Below are positions 51,578 to 61,523 of a stretch of 64,000 nucleotides of DNA, one piece after another. The position numbers and the translations under genes are program-made. Below the pieces are notes generated by a model. That model made no database searches and was not told the DNA's origin. It saw nothing but the letters and a program-made list of their open reading frames with translations. Location: the NCBI GenBank assembly GCA_039811225.1, contig JBDHYG010000006.1, positions 1 through 64,000 of the forward strand. Reading direction: 5' to 3'. This stretch comes from JAFDXJ01 sp039811225. Lineage in GTDB: Bacteria; Bacteroidota; Bacteroidia; Chitinophagales; Chitinophagaceae. Position 1 is the first letter of the stretch; the number at the start of each line of letters is the position of its first letter.

Positions 51578-52897
51578 ATGAATTTCAAAATTTCATTGCA
51601 ACAGGGCCTGATCTGGCGCAGCCTGTATTTTATTTCCTTGTTGCTGGTAAATGTTTTTTTCTCACGCTACCTGCAGGCTTCCATGACGGGCTGGGTATTT
51701 TATCTGACAAATATTTTTTCTTTTGTATTGTTACTGGCCAGCCTGAGCCTGGAATCCGGTATTACTTTTTTTGCTGCTTCCGGAAAAGTCAATGCCAATC
51801 ATTTGTTCTGGCTTTCCGGTTTATGGAGCCTGGCTATTGGTGTTGTATCCAGCCTTTTATTGTATGCCTACCTGCATTATTTTGGCGACCTGGATCCGGT
51901 ACATGGCTTGCAATACCTCTATTTTTCCTTTTGCTATATTACCGGATTATTGTTTACCAATTATACGACCGTTTTATTTTATGCCAAAGGAAATTTCCGT
52001 TTGCCCAATGTAGTCATGGTGCTCATCAATCTCTCCTTATTGATCCTGATCCTCTTTTTTTATTTTGCGGCTCCCTCTACCCATGCCATCGATATGGTAT
52101 TGAGGATTTATTTTTTCTATTTCCTGTTCCAGGGAATATTTCTGTATATCACTTACCTGGCCCGCTATAAGAGCTGGCAGGAATTTGGCTGGCTTACCGG
52201 CGGTGAAATAAAAAATCTGCTTCGGTTTTCAGTGATCGCATTGATGGCGAATATAATTTTTTTCCTGGTGTACCGGATCGATTACTGGTTTGTGCATAAA
52301 AGCCCGGTATGTACCGATGCAGACCTGGGGAATTATATCCAGGTTTCTAAAATAGGCCAGATGCTGCTTGTTGTTCCCCAAATCATTGCCAGTGTGGTGT
52401 ACCCGGGCACTGCCAGTGGTACGGCAAGGGAAATGGTTCATACGGGAATAATGGTTATAGCCCGCTTATTATCCCGTTTATTTCTCCTGGCATTACTCTT
52501 TACCGTCTTTTTTGGCAACACATTTTTTATCGCTGTATTTGGCAATACTTTTGACCGTATGTGGCTGCCGTTTATTATTCTTATACCCGGTATTTTTTCT
52601 TTATCGGTACTCACCATGCTGTCATCTTATTTTGCCGGGAAAGGAAACTTACGGGTAAATGTGATCGGCGCTGCATTGGCGCTCATCATTGTAATATTGG
52701 GTGATGCTATTTTTGTGCCGGTATATGGAATTGTAGCGGCTGCCTGTGTGAGTACAATTGCCTATACCGTGAACCTGGCTTTTTCCCTTCGTCAATTTAA
52801 AAGAGATTACAATATCAATGTGATTGATTTCTTTCATTGGCAAAAAGCGGATTATGTGTGGTTAAAAAAAATTAGCAGCAAAGAAAAACCGGTTTGA
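51578..52897 (+). CDS. Wzx-like polysaccharide flippase
   Basis: A 439-residue membrane protein with about 12 helices, of the MOP/Wzx-like polysaccharide transporter type. It begins with the typical amphipathic segment KISLQQGLIWRSLYFISLLLVNVFFSRYLQ and has the paired helices and short loops of lipid-linked oligosaccharide flippases. Such proteins move undecaprenyl-linked sugars across the inner membrane. A glycosyltransferase gene follows by 21 bp, and both are in an operon with tpiA and the GlmU-like gene. Confidence 0.88.
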   Translation: MNFKISLQQGLIWRSLYFISLLLVNVFFSRYLQASMTGWVFYLTNIFSFVLLLASLSLESGITFFAASGKVNANHLFWLSGLWSLAIGVVSSLLLYAYLHYFGDLDPVHGLQYLYFSFCYITGLLFTNYTTVLFYAKGNFRLPNVVMVLINLSLLILILFFYFAAPSTHAIDMVLRIYFFYFLFQGIFLYITYLARYKSWQEFGWLTGGEIKNLLRFSVIALMANIIFFLVYRIDYWFVHKSPVCTDADLGNYIQVSKIGQMLLVVPQIIASVVYPGTASGTAREMVHTGIMVIARLLSRLFLLALLFTVFFGNTFFIAVFGNTFDRMWLPFIILIPGIFSLSVLTMLSSYFAGKGNLRVNVIGAALALIIVILGDAIFVPVYGIVAAACVSTIAYTVNLAFSLRQFKRDYNINVIDFFHWQKADYVWLKKISSKEKPV

Positions 52898-52918
52898 TTG
52901 GTTGATTAAATCTGTGCT

Positions 52919-54097
52919 ATGATTAAAGCGCTCTGGCTTACAAGTTGGTACCCTAACAGACTGGATGCCATGAATGGTGATTTTATTCAACGCCATGCCC
53001 GTGCCGTTGCCGCTTTTGCACAAGTTTATGTCATCCACGCAGAACCGGATAACCAAAACATAATGCTACAACATTCCGGAGAAATCAGGAAAGAAGGAAA
53101 CCTGACAGAGCAAATCTTTTATTATCTGCCGGCTCAATCGGAATCGCTGAGTGCTCGTATTTTTTCCGGGATACGGTATAAAAAAATTATGCGGGAAGCG
53201 GTAGAAAAATATATCCAGGAGCATGGCCGCCCGGATATCGTGCATGTACATGTTCCCATGAAAGCAGGTATCATTGCATTATGGTTGAAAAAGAAATATG
53301 GAATTCCTTTTGTCGTCACGGAACATTGGACTATTTATAATGAAGCAGCAAAAGACGGTTATGCACAAAGAGATTTTATTTTTAAATCTTTTACAAAGAA
53401 AATTTTTCGGGAAGCAGCATTGTTCCTACCGGTTTCTAAACAATTAGGGGAAGCCATTTGTAAGCAGGTTTGTCCCGTAACTTTTCAACCCATACCCAAT
53501 GTAGCTGATACGCATTTTTTTCATTATGAAAAAAAAGAAAAAGATGCTACTGCTCCTTTCACATTTATCCATGTCTCTACCCTGAAACCACAAAAAAACC
53601 CGGCAGGTATTCTGCGGGCATTTACCAAATTTGTGCAAGAAATTCCAGCTGCAAAATTGATGATGGTAGGTGAGAATCCTGATCCATTCATTGACATGGC
53701 CGTAGCATTAGGACTCACTCCCGCACAAATAGTATTTACCGGATTGATCTCTTACCAGGAAGTGGCGGAAAAAATGAAATCTGCTGATGCATTTGTATTA
53801 TTCTCCCGCTATGAAAACCTGCCCTGTGTTATCATCGAGGCGCTATGTTGCGGCTTACCGGTAGTTAGTTCCCAGGTGGGTGGTATTAGCGAACTGGTCA
53901 ATGCCTCCAATGGCTTACTATTGGATGCAGACCGGGAAGATCAGTTGTATGATAAAATGGTAATGCTGTATAAAAATTTTTCAAATTATAATCAACAAAA
54001 AATAGCAGCCGATGCTGCTGCTACATATAGCTATCCGGTCATTGGCAAAGCCATTCATACTGCGTATGTACAGGTCTTGGCCAGGCAAAAGAATTAA
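52919..54097 (+). CDS. Glycosyltransferase family 4 protein
   Basis: A 392-residue GT-B type enzyme. The N-terminal half has TSWYPNRLDAMNGDFIQRHA and the His-rich PDIVHVHVPMKAG acceptor side; the C-terminal half has the donor site FSRYENLPCVIIEALCCGLPVVSSQVGGI with the E-x7-E motif of retaining GT4 enzymes. It likely adds a sugar to a lipid-linked glycan for capsule, exopolysaccharide or O-antigen. It is the last gene of the run with the flippase. Confidence 0.93.
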   Translation: MIKALWLTSWYPNRLDAMNGDFIQRHARAVAAFAQVYVIHAEPDNQNIMLQHSGEIRKEGNLTEQIFYYLPAQSESLSARIFSGIRYKKIMREAVEKYIQEHGRPDIVHVHVPMKAGIIALWLKKKYGIPFVVTEHWTIYNEAAKDGYAQRDFIFKSFTKKIFREAALFLPVSKQLGEAICKQVCPVTFQPIPNVADTHFFHYEKKEKDATAPFTFIHVSTLKPQKNPAGILRAFTKFVQEIPAAKLMMVGENPDPFIDMAVALGLTPAQIVFTGLISYQEVAEKMKSADAFVLFSRYENLPCVIIEALCCGLPVVSSQVGGISELVNASNGLLLDADREDQLYDKMVMLYKNFSNYNQQKIAADAAATYSYPVIGKAIHTAYVQVLARQKN

Positions 54098-54205
54098 GGA
54101 TGTGCTTTTGATATACATGAACTTTGAGAGATACAATGGCCTGGTTTTTACAACACCTTTGCATTGCCAATTCTAAATTTTCAGTAATTCACGACTATTG
54201 TTTTG

Positions 54206-54213
54206 TAAATTTG
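54206..54213 (+). promoter_or_regulatory. Bacteroidota -7 box for uvrA
   Basis: TAAATTTG matches TAnnTTTG and lies 15 nt before the uvrA ATG at 54229, giving a leader of about 9 nt. No TTTG is seen at the normal -33 distance. Confidence 0.4.
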
Positions 54214-54228
54214 TTTTTAGCAAATTTT

Positions 54229-57123
54229 ATGGCAAGACAACAAGTAGCAGCAAATGATACACAGGAATACCTCGAAGTTTTTGGCGCACGTGAACATAAC
54301 CTGAAGAATATTGATATTGCTATACCTAAAAATAAATTAGTGGTTTTTACTGGCGTAAGTGGCAGTGGTAAATCTTCCCTGGCATTTGATACGATTTATC
54401 ATGAAGGGCAACGGCGTTATATGGAAAGTTTTAGTGCCTATGCCCGGCAGTTCCTGGGCGATATGGAACGCCCGGATGTAGATGAAATCACCGGTTTGAG
54501 CCCGGTCATTTCTATCGAACAAAAGACTACGAATAAAAATCCGCGTTCTACGGTTGGGACAGTTACCGAAATATATGACTTCTTGCGCCTGCTATATGCG
54601 CGTATTGGTGAAGCATACAGTTATAATACCGGTAAAAAAATGGTGCAATTCAATGAACAGGAAATCATTGATGAAATTTTTGAAAAATATGCCGGTGCAA
54701 AAATCAGTTTATTAGCACCCTTAGTCCGGGGACGAAAAGGCCATTACAGGGAACTGTTCGATGATATACGTAAGAAAGGTTTTTTGAAAGTTCGAATTGA
54801 CGGTGAAGTAACCGACCTGAAAAAAGATATGCAGGTGGACCGCTATAAAGTGCATGATATAGAAGTGATCATTGACCGTCTCCCCGTAGAAAAAGAAATG
54901 CGTTCCCGTTTACAGCAAAGTGTGGAGAAAAGCCTGCAAATGGGGAAGGGCTTGTTATTTATCCTGTTGCATGCATCCGGTGAAAAGCAGAATTCCGGTG
55001 CAGATACTTTACTGCAATATTCAAAGCAACTGATGTGTGCAGATACAGGGATCAGTTATGAAACACCTTCGCCCAATTCCTTTTCTTTTAATTCACCTTA
55101 TGGCGCCTGCCCGGATTGTAAAGGCATGGGCGCTATTTATTCGATCAATATGGAAGCTGTTATTCCGGATCCGGCACTCAGCATAAGCAAGGGTGGCATT
55201 GTACCATTGGGTGTGGAAAGAGAAGCTTATATGTACCGGATAGCAACAGACTTTGCAAGAAAAAATAAAATTGATTTACATAAACCCATCCGGGACTTGC
55301 CACGCAATTTGTTGAATAAATTATTATATGGCAATGAACAGGGGGAAGATACATTCCGGGAAACGGAGGATGGAAAGGCCCCAGGAGAATCAGAAAAATA
55401 TGAAGGCCTGATCCCCCGGTTGAAACGCTGGTTTTATGCTACAGACAGTACCGAAAATATGCGGCAATGGCTGGAAAAATTTATGAACCTGGCAACTTGC
55501 CCCACTTGTGAAGGTACCCGGTTAAAAAAGGAGAGCAGGTGGTTCCTGATAAAGAAAAAAAATATTGCCGACCTGAGTGAAATGAACCTGGATAAATTAC
55601 TGCATTGGTTTACTGATCTGGAATCGGTTCTTTCCCAAAAACAAAACCTGATTGCGAAAGATATGCTCAAAGAGATACGGGAAAGATTGGTTTTCCTGCA
55701 TGATGTCGGCCTTTCATATCTGACATTGAACCGGGCAACCGGCACCCTCAGTGGAGGGGAGTCCCAGCGTATCCGGCTGGCAACACAAATCGGTTCGCAA
55801 TTACAAGGTATTACCTATATCCTGGATGAACCTTCTATTGGCCTGCATCAACGCGATAATCACCGGCTCATAAAATCATTACAACATTTACGCGATATTG
55901 GAAATAGTGTCCTGGTAGTGGAACACGATAAAGATATCATGTTAGCTTCCGATTATATCATTGATATTGGACCACAGGCGGGCATTCATGGTGGTGAAAT
56001 CATGGCAATGGGATCACCTAAAGAGATCGCACAAAAAAGTTCGGAGACCGCCTTATATATTGCCGGGAAAAAAAATATTGCCATTCCAACTGAAAGAAGA
56101 AAAGGCAATGGCGGATTTCTTGAACTGAAAGGCGCAAAGGGAAACAATTTAAAAAATGTGCACGTGAAATTTCCCCTGGGAAAATTTATTGTAGTGAGTG
56201 GTGTAAGTGGCAGTGGAAAATCTACCCTGATCAATGAAACCCTGTATCCCATCCTGGCGCGTCATGCTTATCATGCAAAAGCAGCTCCGCTGGGGTACAA
56301 TTCTGTGAAAGGCCTGGAGCAAATAGATAAAGTCATTGAAATAGACCAGTCTCCCATTGGCCGCACACCACGCAGCAATCCGGCAACATATTGTGGTTTT
56401 TTTACGGATATCCGTTTACTCTTTGCGTCTGTACCGGAAGCTAAAATCAGGGGGTATAAACCCGGCCGGTTTTCTTTTAATGTCAAGAGCGGCCGCTGCG
56501 ATATGTGTGAAGGGGGCGGTATGCGGGTCATTGAAATGAATTTTCTGCCAGATGTGTATGTACATTGCGAAAAATGCAATGGCAAGAGATATAACCGGGA
56601 AACCCTGGAGATCCGGTATAAAGGAAAATCCATTAGTGATGTGCTGGATATGACGGTTGATGAAGCTACTGTATTTTTCCAACCGGTTCCATTTTTATAC
56701 CGGAAAATTAAAGTGTTGCAGGATGTCGGCCTGGGCTATATTACCCTGGGACAATCCTCAGTAACGCTTAGTGGTGGTGAAGCACAGCGGGTAAAGCTCG
56801 CCACCGAACTGGCTAAAAAAGATACCGGGAAAACATTTTACATTTTGGATGAGCCAACTACCGGTTTGCATTTCAGGGATATCCAGCAATTATTACTGGT
56901 GCTGAATAAGCTGGTTGACCGGGGCAATACGGTATTAGTGATCGAGCATAACCTGGATGTTATTAAAGTAGCTGATCATATTATAGACCTGGGCCCGGAA
57001 GGGGGCGATGCGGGCGGTTATATTCTTTTTGAAGGAACACCGGAACAACTCATCCGGGAAGAAAAAAATGCAACAGCTTTATTTCTTAAAGAAGAATTTT
57101 CAGTAAAAAACCCAAAAGATTAA
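54229..57123 (+). CDS. uvrA: Excinuclease ABC subunit A
   Basis: A 964-residue ABC-type ATPase that finds DNA damage for UvrB and UvrC. Two ATPase halves are present: Walker A sites FTGVSGSGKSSLAFDT and VSGVSGSGKSTLINET, and signature motifs LSGGESQRIRLATQ and LSGGEAQRVKLATEL with DEPSIGLH and DEPTTGLH. Zinc sites are CPDCKGMG / CPTCEGTR and CDMCEGGG / CEKCNGKR. The ATG at 54229 (MARQQVAAND) is preferred to a frame start at 54124, because a -7 box lies between. UvrB is not in the window. Confidence 0.97.
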   Translation: MARQQVAANDTQEYLEVFGAREHNLKNIDIAIPKNKLVVFTGVSGSGKSSLAFDTIYHEGQRRYMESFSAYARQFLGDMERPDVDEITGLSPVISIEQKTTNKNPRSTVGTVTEIYDFLRLLYARIGEAYSYNTGKKMVQFNEQEIIDEIFEKYAGAKISLLAPLVRGRKGHYRELFDDIRKKGFLKVRIDGEVTDLKKDMQVDRYKVHDIEVIIDRLPVEKEMRSRLQQSVEKSLQMGKGLLFILLHASGEKQNSGADTLLQYSKQLMCADTGISYETPSPNSFSFNSPYGACPDCKGMGAIYSINMEAVIPDPALSISKGGIVPLGVEREAYMYRIATDFARKNKIDLHKPIRDLPRNLLNKLLYGNEQGEDTFRETEDGKAPGESEKYEGLIPRLKRWFYATDSTENMRQWLEKFMNLATCPTCEGTRLKKESRWFLIKKKNIADLSEMNLDKLLHWFTDLESVLSQKQNLIAKDMLKEIRERLVFLHDVGLSYLTLNRATGTLSGGESQRIRLATQIGSQLQGITYILDEPSIGLHQRDNHRLIKSLQHLRDIGNSVLVVEHDKDIMLASDYIIDIGPQAGIHGGEIMAMGSPKEIAQKSSETALYIAGKKNIAIPTERRKGNGGFLELKGAKGNNLKNVHVKFPLGKFIVVSGVSGSGKSTLINETLYPILARHAYHAKAAPLGYNSVKGLEQIDKVIEIDQSPIGRTPRSNPATYCGFFTDIRLLFASVPEAKIRGYKPGRFSFNVKSGRCDMCEGGGMRVIEMNFLPDVYVHCEKCNGKRYNRETLEIRYKGKSISDVLDMTVDEATVFFQPVPFLYRKIKVLQDVGLGYITLGQSSVTLSGGEAQRVKLATELAKKDTGKTFYILDEPTTGLHFRDIQQLLLVLNKLVDRGNTVLVIEHNLDVIKVADHIIDLGPEGGDAGGYILFEGTPEQLIREEKNATALFLKEEFSVKNPKD

Positions 57124-57124
57124 A

Positions 57125-58051
57125 TCAATAAACCCCCACTTTGAAAAGAGTGTTACTGCCTATGCGCATACTAAAAGTGAGAAAGATATCCATATAACCA
57201 TCGTTATCTTTTATATGCGCTTTTTCAATATTGGGTTTTACTTTCCAGGGTTGCAGGCTGCGTGAATATAATTGCTTGGCAAGGATGGCCTGGTCCGGGG
57301 GCAGGTATTTATCAAAAAGGGCGGGATCAATATAAGTAGTACTGATATCATCGATATAATCGGTAAATGTTTGCCGGATACGAATGCCCGCCGATAAGGC
57401 ATATTTATTATTGAAAAAATATTTTACACCAATCGCAATCGGGATATAAAATTGTACCAGCGAATAAGGTTTACGGTCAGTGTATTCCGGGAAACCCTGG
57501 CCTTCGAGATGTAAGGGCGCAAGCTCTACCGTCTGGCCATTTAATTCTGTTTTAGGATTAAAATGAAAAACGCCAATCCCGGCACTTACAAAAGGAGATA
57601 CCTGATAGATGCCTGTTGTTCTGTCAAATAAAGTCATAGGGTAGAGGTCGAATGTGGCATAGCCTTCATATACAAAAGAATGAAAACTCAGGTTCCGGTT
57701 AAAGCGCCATCTTTCCATGCCCCCTTCATTATGAATCAGGCTATCTGCCCCATCTACATTACTAAAGCTAAGCCCCCCGGAAAAACTTATCCATGGATTC
57801 AGGTTATATGTAGTAGAAACGCCCACAAGCGGCTTAACTGTTTTAAACATATAATCTTTCAGAAATGGTTGGCCTATACCCAGGTTACCGCCAAGGTCAC
57901 CCAGGAAATTATTAGCACCAATGGTAGCGCTTATTTCCCAATGTCCACTGATCTCCTCTAAAGTGCCATCTTTTTGTTTTATCTGGCCAATAATTAAACT
58001 GCCTGGTAAGCTGATTAGTAGGATGGTATATATGAATCGGAAGAATTTCAT
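57125..58051 (-). CDS. DUF6089-like outer-membrane barrel protein
   Basis: A 308-residue exported protein with a signal peptide (cleavage near IIGQIK, residue 23). The mature part has alternating beta-strands, with early EISATIGANNFLGDLGGN and ISFSGGLSFSNVDGAD and a final IFLTFSMRIGSNTLFKVGVY, as in DUF6089-type barrels. Some members (PorG) belong to the type IX secretion machinery, but this one cannot be placed there from sequence alone. It ends 1 bp from the uvrA stop (convergent) and follows the ElaA-like gene on the same strand by 51 bp. Confidence 0.78.
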   Translation of the reverse strand: MKFFRFIYTILLISLPGSLIIGQIKQKDGTLEEISGHWEISATIGANNFLGDLGGNLGIGQPFLKDYMFKTVKPLVGVSTTYNLNPWISFSGGLSFSNVDGADSLIHNEGGMERWRFNRNLSFHSFVYEGYATFDLYPMTLFDRTTGIYQVSPFVSAGIGVFHFNPKTELNGQTVELAPLHLEGQGFPEYTDRKPYSLVQFYIPIAIGVKYFFNNKYALSAGIRIRQTFTDYIDDISTTYIDPALFDKYLPPDQAILAKQLYSRSLQPWKVKPNIEKAHIKDNDGYMDIFLTFSMRIGSNTLFKVGVY

Positions 58052-58102
58052 AAACCAGGCTCAGGGGGATTTAAAGCAATATTAAGATTTAATTTAAATA
58101 AT

Positions 58103-58555
58103 CTAAGAAAAAGAATAATCCATTTTAATGTGTTCAATTCCATCTTCCAGGTATATATCACTGCATTGCTGAAAGCCCAATGAAGTATAAAATTCTTTTA
58201 GGTACAATTGGGCGCCAATGGTAATAGTATGCTGGCCAAATAATTCAACACAATAGGCAATGGCTTCCTGCATTAACAGTTTTCCCAGGTTTTTCCCCCG
58301 GTAAATCTGTTTACAAACAACACGGCCAATTGAGGCATTCTCATATATCTGCCCGGGTGGTATAATGCGGGCATACGCGATCAATGCATCTTGCCCCCAG
58401 CCCAGTAGATGATATGATACCTGGTCATGATTGTCGGCATCCTGGAAAATGCATTGTTGCTCTACGACAAATACCTCATTACGCAATTGGAGTACAGCAT
58501 ATAATTGTGCTGCTGATAAATTTTGAAAATATATTTTTTGCCACTGAATCTCCAA
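58103..58555 (-). CDS. ElaA-like GNAT acetyltransferase
   Basis: A 150-residue GNAT protein of the ElaA branch, seen from YAVLQLRNEVFVVEQQCIFQDADNHD near the N-terminus and the acetyl-CoA loop VCKQIYRGKNLGKLLM. It begins with TTG at 58555 (EIQWQKIYFQNL), which gives the normal family start; no ATG lies nearby, and a TTG at 58618 would reach into the terminator of the gene upstream. The substrate is unknown. It has its own expression or follows leaky termination of the universal stress gene. Confidence 0.83.
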   Translation of the reverse strand: MEIQWQKIYFQNLSAAQLYAVLQLRNEVFVVEQQCIFQDADNHDQVSYHLLGWGQDALIAYARIIPPGQIYENASIGRVVCKQIYRGKNLGKLLMQEAIAYCVELFGQHTITIGAQLYLKEFYTSLGFQQCSDIYLEDGIEHIKMDYSFS

Positions 58556-58612
58556 GCTCGTAAATTTTGGTATCCAAATATAAGGGATTCCTTTTTTAAG
58601 GACAATGAAAGA

Positions 58613-58642
58613 ACACAAAAAAAAACCGGCTTTGGCCGGTTT
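58613..58642 (-). terminator. Terminator after the universal stress protein gene
   Basis: AAACCGGC (58623-58630) pairs with GCCGGTTT (58635-58642) around a TTTG loop; the plus-strand A run at 58616-58625 gives a U run on the minus strand. It lies 22 bp past the stop of the universal stress gene. Confidence 0.87.
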
Positions 58643-58663
58643 CTGTTTCTTTTTAATAAAAAA

Positions 58664-59449
58664 TTATTCCTGAACAATCAGGATGGGCATCGTAGCCTGG
58701 TAAGATAAATGCTTGGTTATATTTGTCTTGAATAACCGTTGGCGCAGCGTGGCAATTTTTTGTATGAGAATGATTAAATCGATATTCTTCTCATCTGCAA
58801 ATAATTGCAGGGCTTCCTCTACATCAAATAAACGCAGGAAATAAAATTGCGGGGAATATTCTTTAAACATCTCCGCTAATGCCTGGCGCTCTTTTTCATA
58901 CTCCTCGGAAATTGCCACATAGTGATTTTCATTTACATTCACGATATGAAAATTGGGTCGGAAGGTATCCAGAAAATTCTTGATGGGGGCAGAGGGAGTG
59001 GCGCTTTGAACGTTTTTAAAATCGGATGCCAACATTACATTTTTCAACTCGGTAAAAGCAGCTTTTTCCGGGATAACCATTACCGGGCAAGCTTTGGTTT
59101 CTACCATTTTCAATGTATTGCTTCCAATAAAAACCTGGCCGATCGCCGAACGGCCGGTTATACCCATTACCACCAGGTCAGCGAGCCGGTGCCGTACAAA
59201 TTTTTCTAATTCTTCCACAAAATCTTTGGCATATTCTGCAAATGTGGAAATTTTTACCGGGCAATCTTTCATCAGCTCATCTTTCAATGCCTGTAACTCT
59301 TCATTGCATTGTTCGGCATCAGATTCCTTATCATAACAATGATATAAAATCATTTCTACCCCATAATGGCCTACCAGCAATTTAGAGGCATAACGAGCCG
59401 CATTTAACGAGGTTTCCGAAAAGTCAACCGGTACAATAACAGTATTCAT
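58664..59449 (-). CDS. Universal stress protein, two Usp domains
   Basis: A 261-residue protein with two Usp domains. The first (about 1-140) starts MNTVIVPVDFSETSLNAARYA and has the ATP-loop pattern VMGITGRSAIGQVFIGSNTLKMV. The second (about 145-261) starts VMLASDFKNV and has a worn loop near ILIQKIATLRQRLFKTNITK. Such tandem Usp proteins bind ATP in one half and help under starvation or stress. A strong terminator follows. The gene is separate from rarA, which ends 88 bp upstream on the same strand. Confidence 0.92.
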   Translation of the reverse strand: MNTVIVPVDFSETSLNAARYASKLLVGHYGVEMILYHCYDKESDAEQCNEELQALKDELMKDCPVKISTFAEYAKDFVEELEKFVRHRLADLVVMGITGRSAIGQVFIGSNTLKMVETKACPVMVIPEKAAFTELKNVMLASDFKNVQSATPSAPIKNFLDTFRPNFHIVNVNENHYVAISEEYEKERQALAEMFKEYSPQFYFLRLFDVEEALQLFADEKNIDLIILIQKIATLRQRLFKTNITKHLSYQATMPILIVQE

Positions 59450-59537
59450 GTATAAAAATTTTGTGCGTGAAGATAAGGGAAATTCAGGTGTGGAAAAAAG
59501 CAGGCAGAATTTTCACCTTTTTTTTAATTCTTAGTTC

Positions 59538-60845
59538 TTAATAGCCATACTTTTCTTTCCATAAATTTTTCAAAAAATTACGGATTTCTTCCTCCCGTTT
59601 ATTTTTTTGTGGGGTATAAAATACAGTACCGGTAAGCTTCTCTGGCAAAAATTCCTGCAACACAAAATTTTGATCAAATGCATGCGCATAGAGATAATTT
59701 TTGCTATACCCAATATTTTTCATCAAAGTGGTGGGGGCATTCCGTAAATGTAAGGGTACCGGGAGGTCGCCTTGTTTTTTAACGGCTGCGATCGCCATAT
59801 CAATAGCCATGATCGCGGCATTACTTTTGGGTGAGGAAGCTAAATAAATAGCGCATTGCGATAAAATAATCCTTGCTTCCGGCTGCCCGATTTTATGTAC
59901 GGCATCAAAGCAGCTGTTGGCCAGTAATAGTGCATTGGGATTGGCATTGCCAATATCTTCACTGGCAAAGATGACCATACGGCGGGCAATGAACTTTATA
60001 TTTTCACCACCTTCCAGCATACGGGCCAGCCAATACACAGCAGCATTGGGGTCACTGCCCCGCATACTTTTTATAAAAGCGGATATGATATCATAATGTT
60101 GTTCTCCCTGTTTATCATATAAAGCAATTTTTTGTTGCGCTATTCGCATTACTTTTTCATCCGTGATTTCCCGGTCATCCGTTTCCGGATTTTCTGAAAC
60201 AATACTGGTGGCGACTAATTCAAGCAGGTTTAAAAGCTTGCGTGCATCGCCACCTGAAATATTGATTAGTGCAGCCGTTTCTTTTAATTTGAGTGAATAC
60301 TTTTTCAATATGGTATCAGCGGACAATGCATGTTGCGCTAATTGTTGCAGGTTTTCATCGCTAAGCGCTTTCAGGATATAGACCTGGCAACGGCTGAGCA
60401 GGGCAGCATTTACTTCAAAGGAAGGGTTTTCCGTTGTCGCACCAATCAGGGTAATTATTCCTTTTTCCACCGCACCTAATAAAGCATCCTGCTGGCCTTT
60501 ATGGAAGCGATGGATCTCATCAATAAACAAAATCGCCTGTTGCTGTTTTTTGGCTATGTCAATTATTTCCCGAACCTCTTTAACACCACTGCTGATTGCA
60601 CTTAACTGGTAAAATGGTTGTTCCAGCATGGAAGCAATAATTTGTGCAATGGTGGTTTTACCTACACCCGGCGGCCCCCATAAAATCAATGAGGGGATTT
60701 TTTTTTGTTCGATAGCAGTTCGCAAAACACCACCCTTACCGGTCAGGTGCTCCTGGCCAATTAATTCCGACAATGTTTTTGGCCGTAAGCGTTCCGCCAG
60801 CGGAATACCTTCCATATTTTTCCTATCGGTGGTTTGCTCAGCCAT
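59538..60845 (-). CDS. rarA: Replication-associated recombination protein A (AAA+ ATPase)
   Basis: A 435-residue AAA+ ATPase of the RarA/MgsA/WRNIP1 family that acts at stalled replication forks. It has the N-terminal signature PLAERLRPKTLSELIGQEHL, Walker A WGPPGVGKTT, Walker B LFIDEIHRFHKGQQDALL, sensor 1 GATTENPSFEVN and the C-terminal tetramer domain with GSDPNAAVYWLARMLEGGE. Length is normal. It begins MAEQTTDRKN. It follows the small membrane protein gene by 68 bp on the same strand. Confidence 0.95.
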   Translation of the reverse strand: MAEQTTDRKNMEGIPLAERLRPKTLSELIGQEHLTGKGGVLRTAIEQKKIPSLILWGPPGVGKTTIAQIIASMLEQPFYQLSAISSGVKEVREIIDIAKKQQQAILFIDEIHRFHKGQQDALLGAVEKGIITLIGATTENPSFEVNAALLSRCQVYILKALSDENLQQLAQHALSADTILKKYSLKLKETAALINISGGDARKLLNLLELVATSIVSENPETDDREITDEKVMRIAQQKIALYDKQGEQHYDIISAFIKSMRGSDPNAAVYWLARMLEGGENIKFIARRMVIFASEDIGNANPNALLLANSCFDAVHKIGQPEARIILSQCAIYLASSPKSNAAIMAIDMAIAAVKKQGDLPVPLHLRNAPTTLMKNIGYSKNYLYAHAFDQNFVLQEFLPEKLTGTVFYTPQKNKREEEIRNFLKNLWKEKYGY

Positions 60846-60913
60846 AATGGGGAATAAAATTAGCAGATAAATTTTACTTCCTAAAAAGGTAAATGATAGG
60901 GCAGATTTGAAAA

Positions 60914-61417
60914 CTATTGATCTACGAAAGCGTTTGCATTATTTTTTACAAGTATCCTGGTCCAAATAATGTGGATGGCCAGGCAAATACAGAATATGAC
61001 CAATGCCCACAATTCTGCATATACTACTTGATGTACTGTAGCCGTATCCATCGTGGCAATACCGGAGCCTGATTCTTTTAAAAAAGTTTCCAGGTTCTTG
61101 AAAAATGGTTCCGGGTTGATTAATAAAGTGATCCCCGGCAAGATGATGAGCAGACAAAAAATAAACGAAACAATGGCGTTAACCAGTAACCAATCTTTCA
61201 TTGTTCTTTTGACTGTTTCTTTTTGTATGATAACTTTTTTTAAAAATGTGTAAGAAAACCACGCATATAAAACCACGCAAACCAGTACAAAATAAAACAA
61301 GAGAAAGAAGGGTTGGGAAAAAACAAATGGCAGTGAAACAATCAGGTTAAGTGCAATTAGGAAACTAATCAGGTTGACAATAAAACCAAGGATACGGTAA
61401 ATGATAAAATATTTCAT
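60914..61417 (-). CDS. Four-helix membrane protein, unknown
   Basis: A 167-residue protein with four hydrophobic helices (about 6-25, 30-55, 73-95 and 130-153). The segment between the last two helices (NPEPFFKNLETFLKESGSGIATMDTA) may be periplasmic. No known motif. The ATG at 61417 (MKYFIIYRILG) is preferred to an upstream frame from 61447. It lies between aspS and rarA on the same strand. Confidence 0.72.
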   Translation of the reverse strand: MKYFIIYRILGFIVNLISFLIALNLIVSLPFVFSQPFFLLFYFVLVCVVLYAWFSYTFLKKVIIQKETVKRTMKDWLLVNAIVSFIFCLLIILPGITLLINPEPFFKNLETFLKESGSGIATMDTATVHQVVYAELWALVIFCICLAIHIIWTRILVKNNANAFVDQ

Positions 61418-61523
61418 AAAAAATGCATTATGACGGAGTTGATTCAAATTGTATTTGTATCGGCATTAAATTTCGATAGTACAAGAAATCCGTTCAGCCA
61501 GGTCGAATGAGCTATACAATAAT

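Noticed and set aside
58084..58110. AT-rich inverted sequence between the ElaA-like and barrel genes
   Set aside because: Imperfect, almost all A and T, partly within the end of the coding region; not a convincing terminator or operator.
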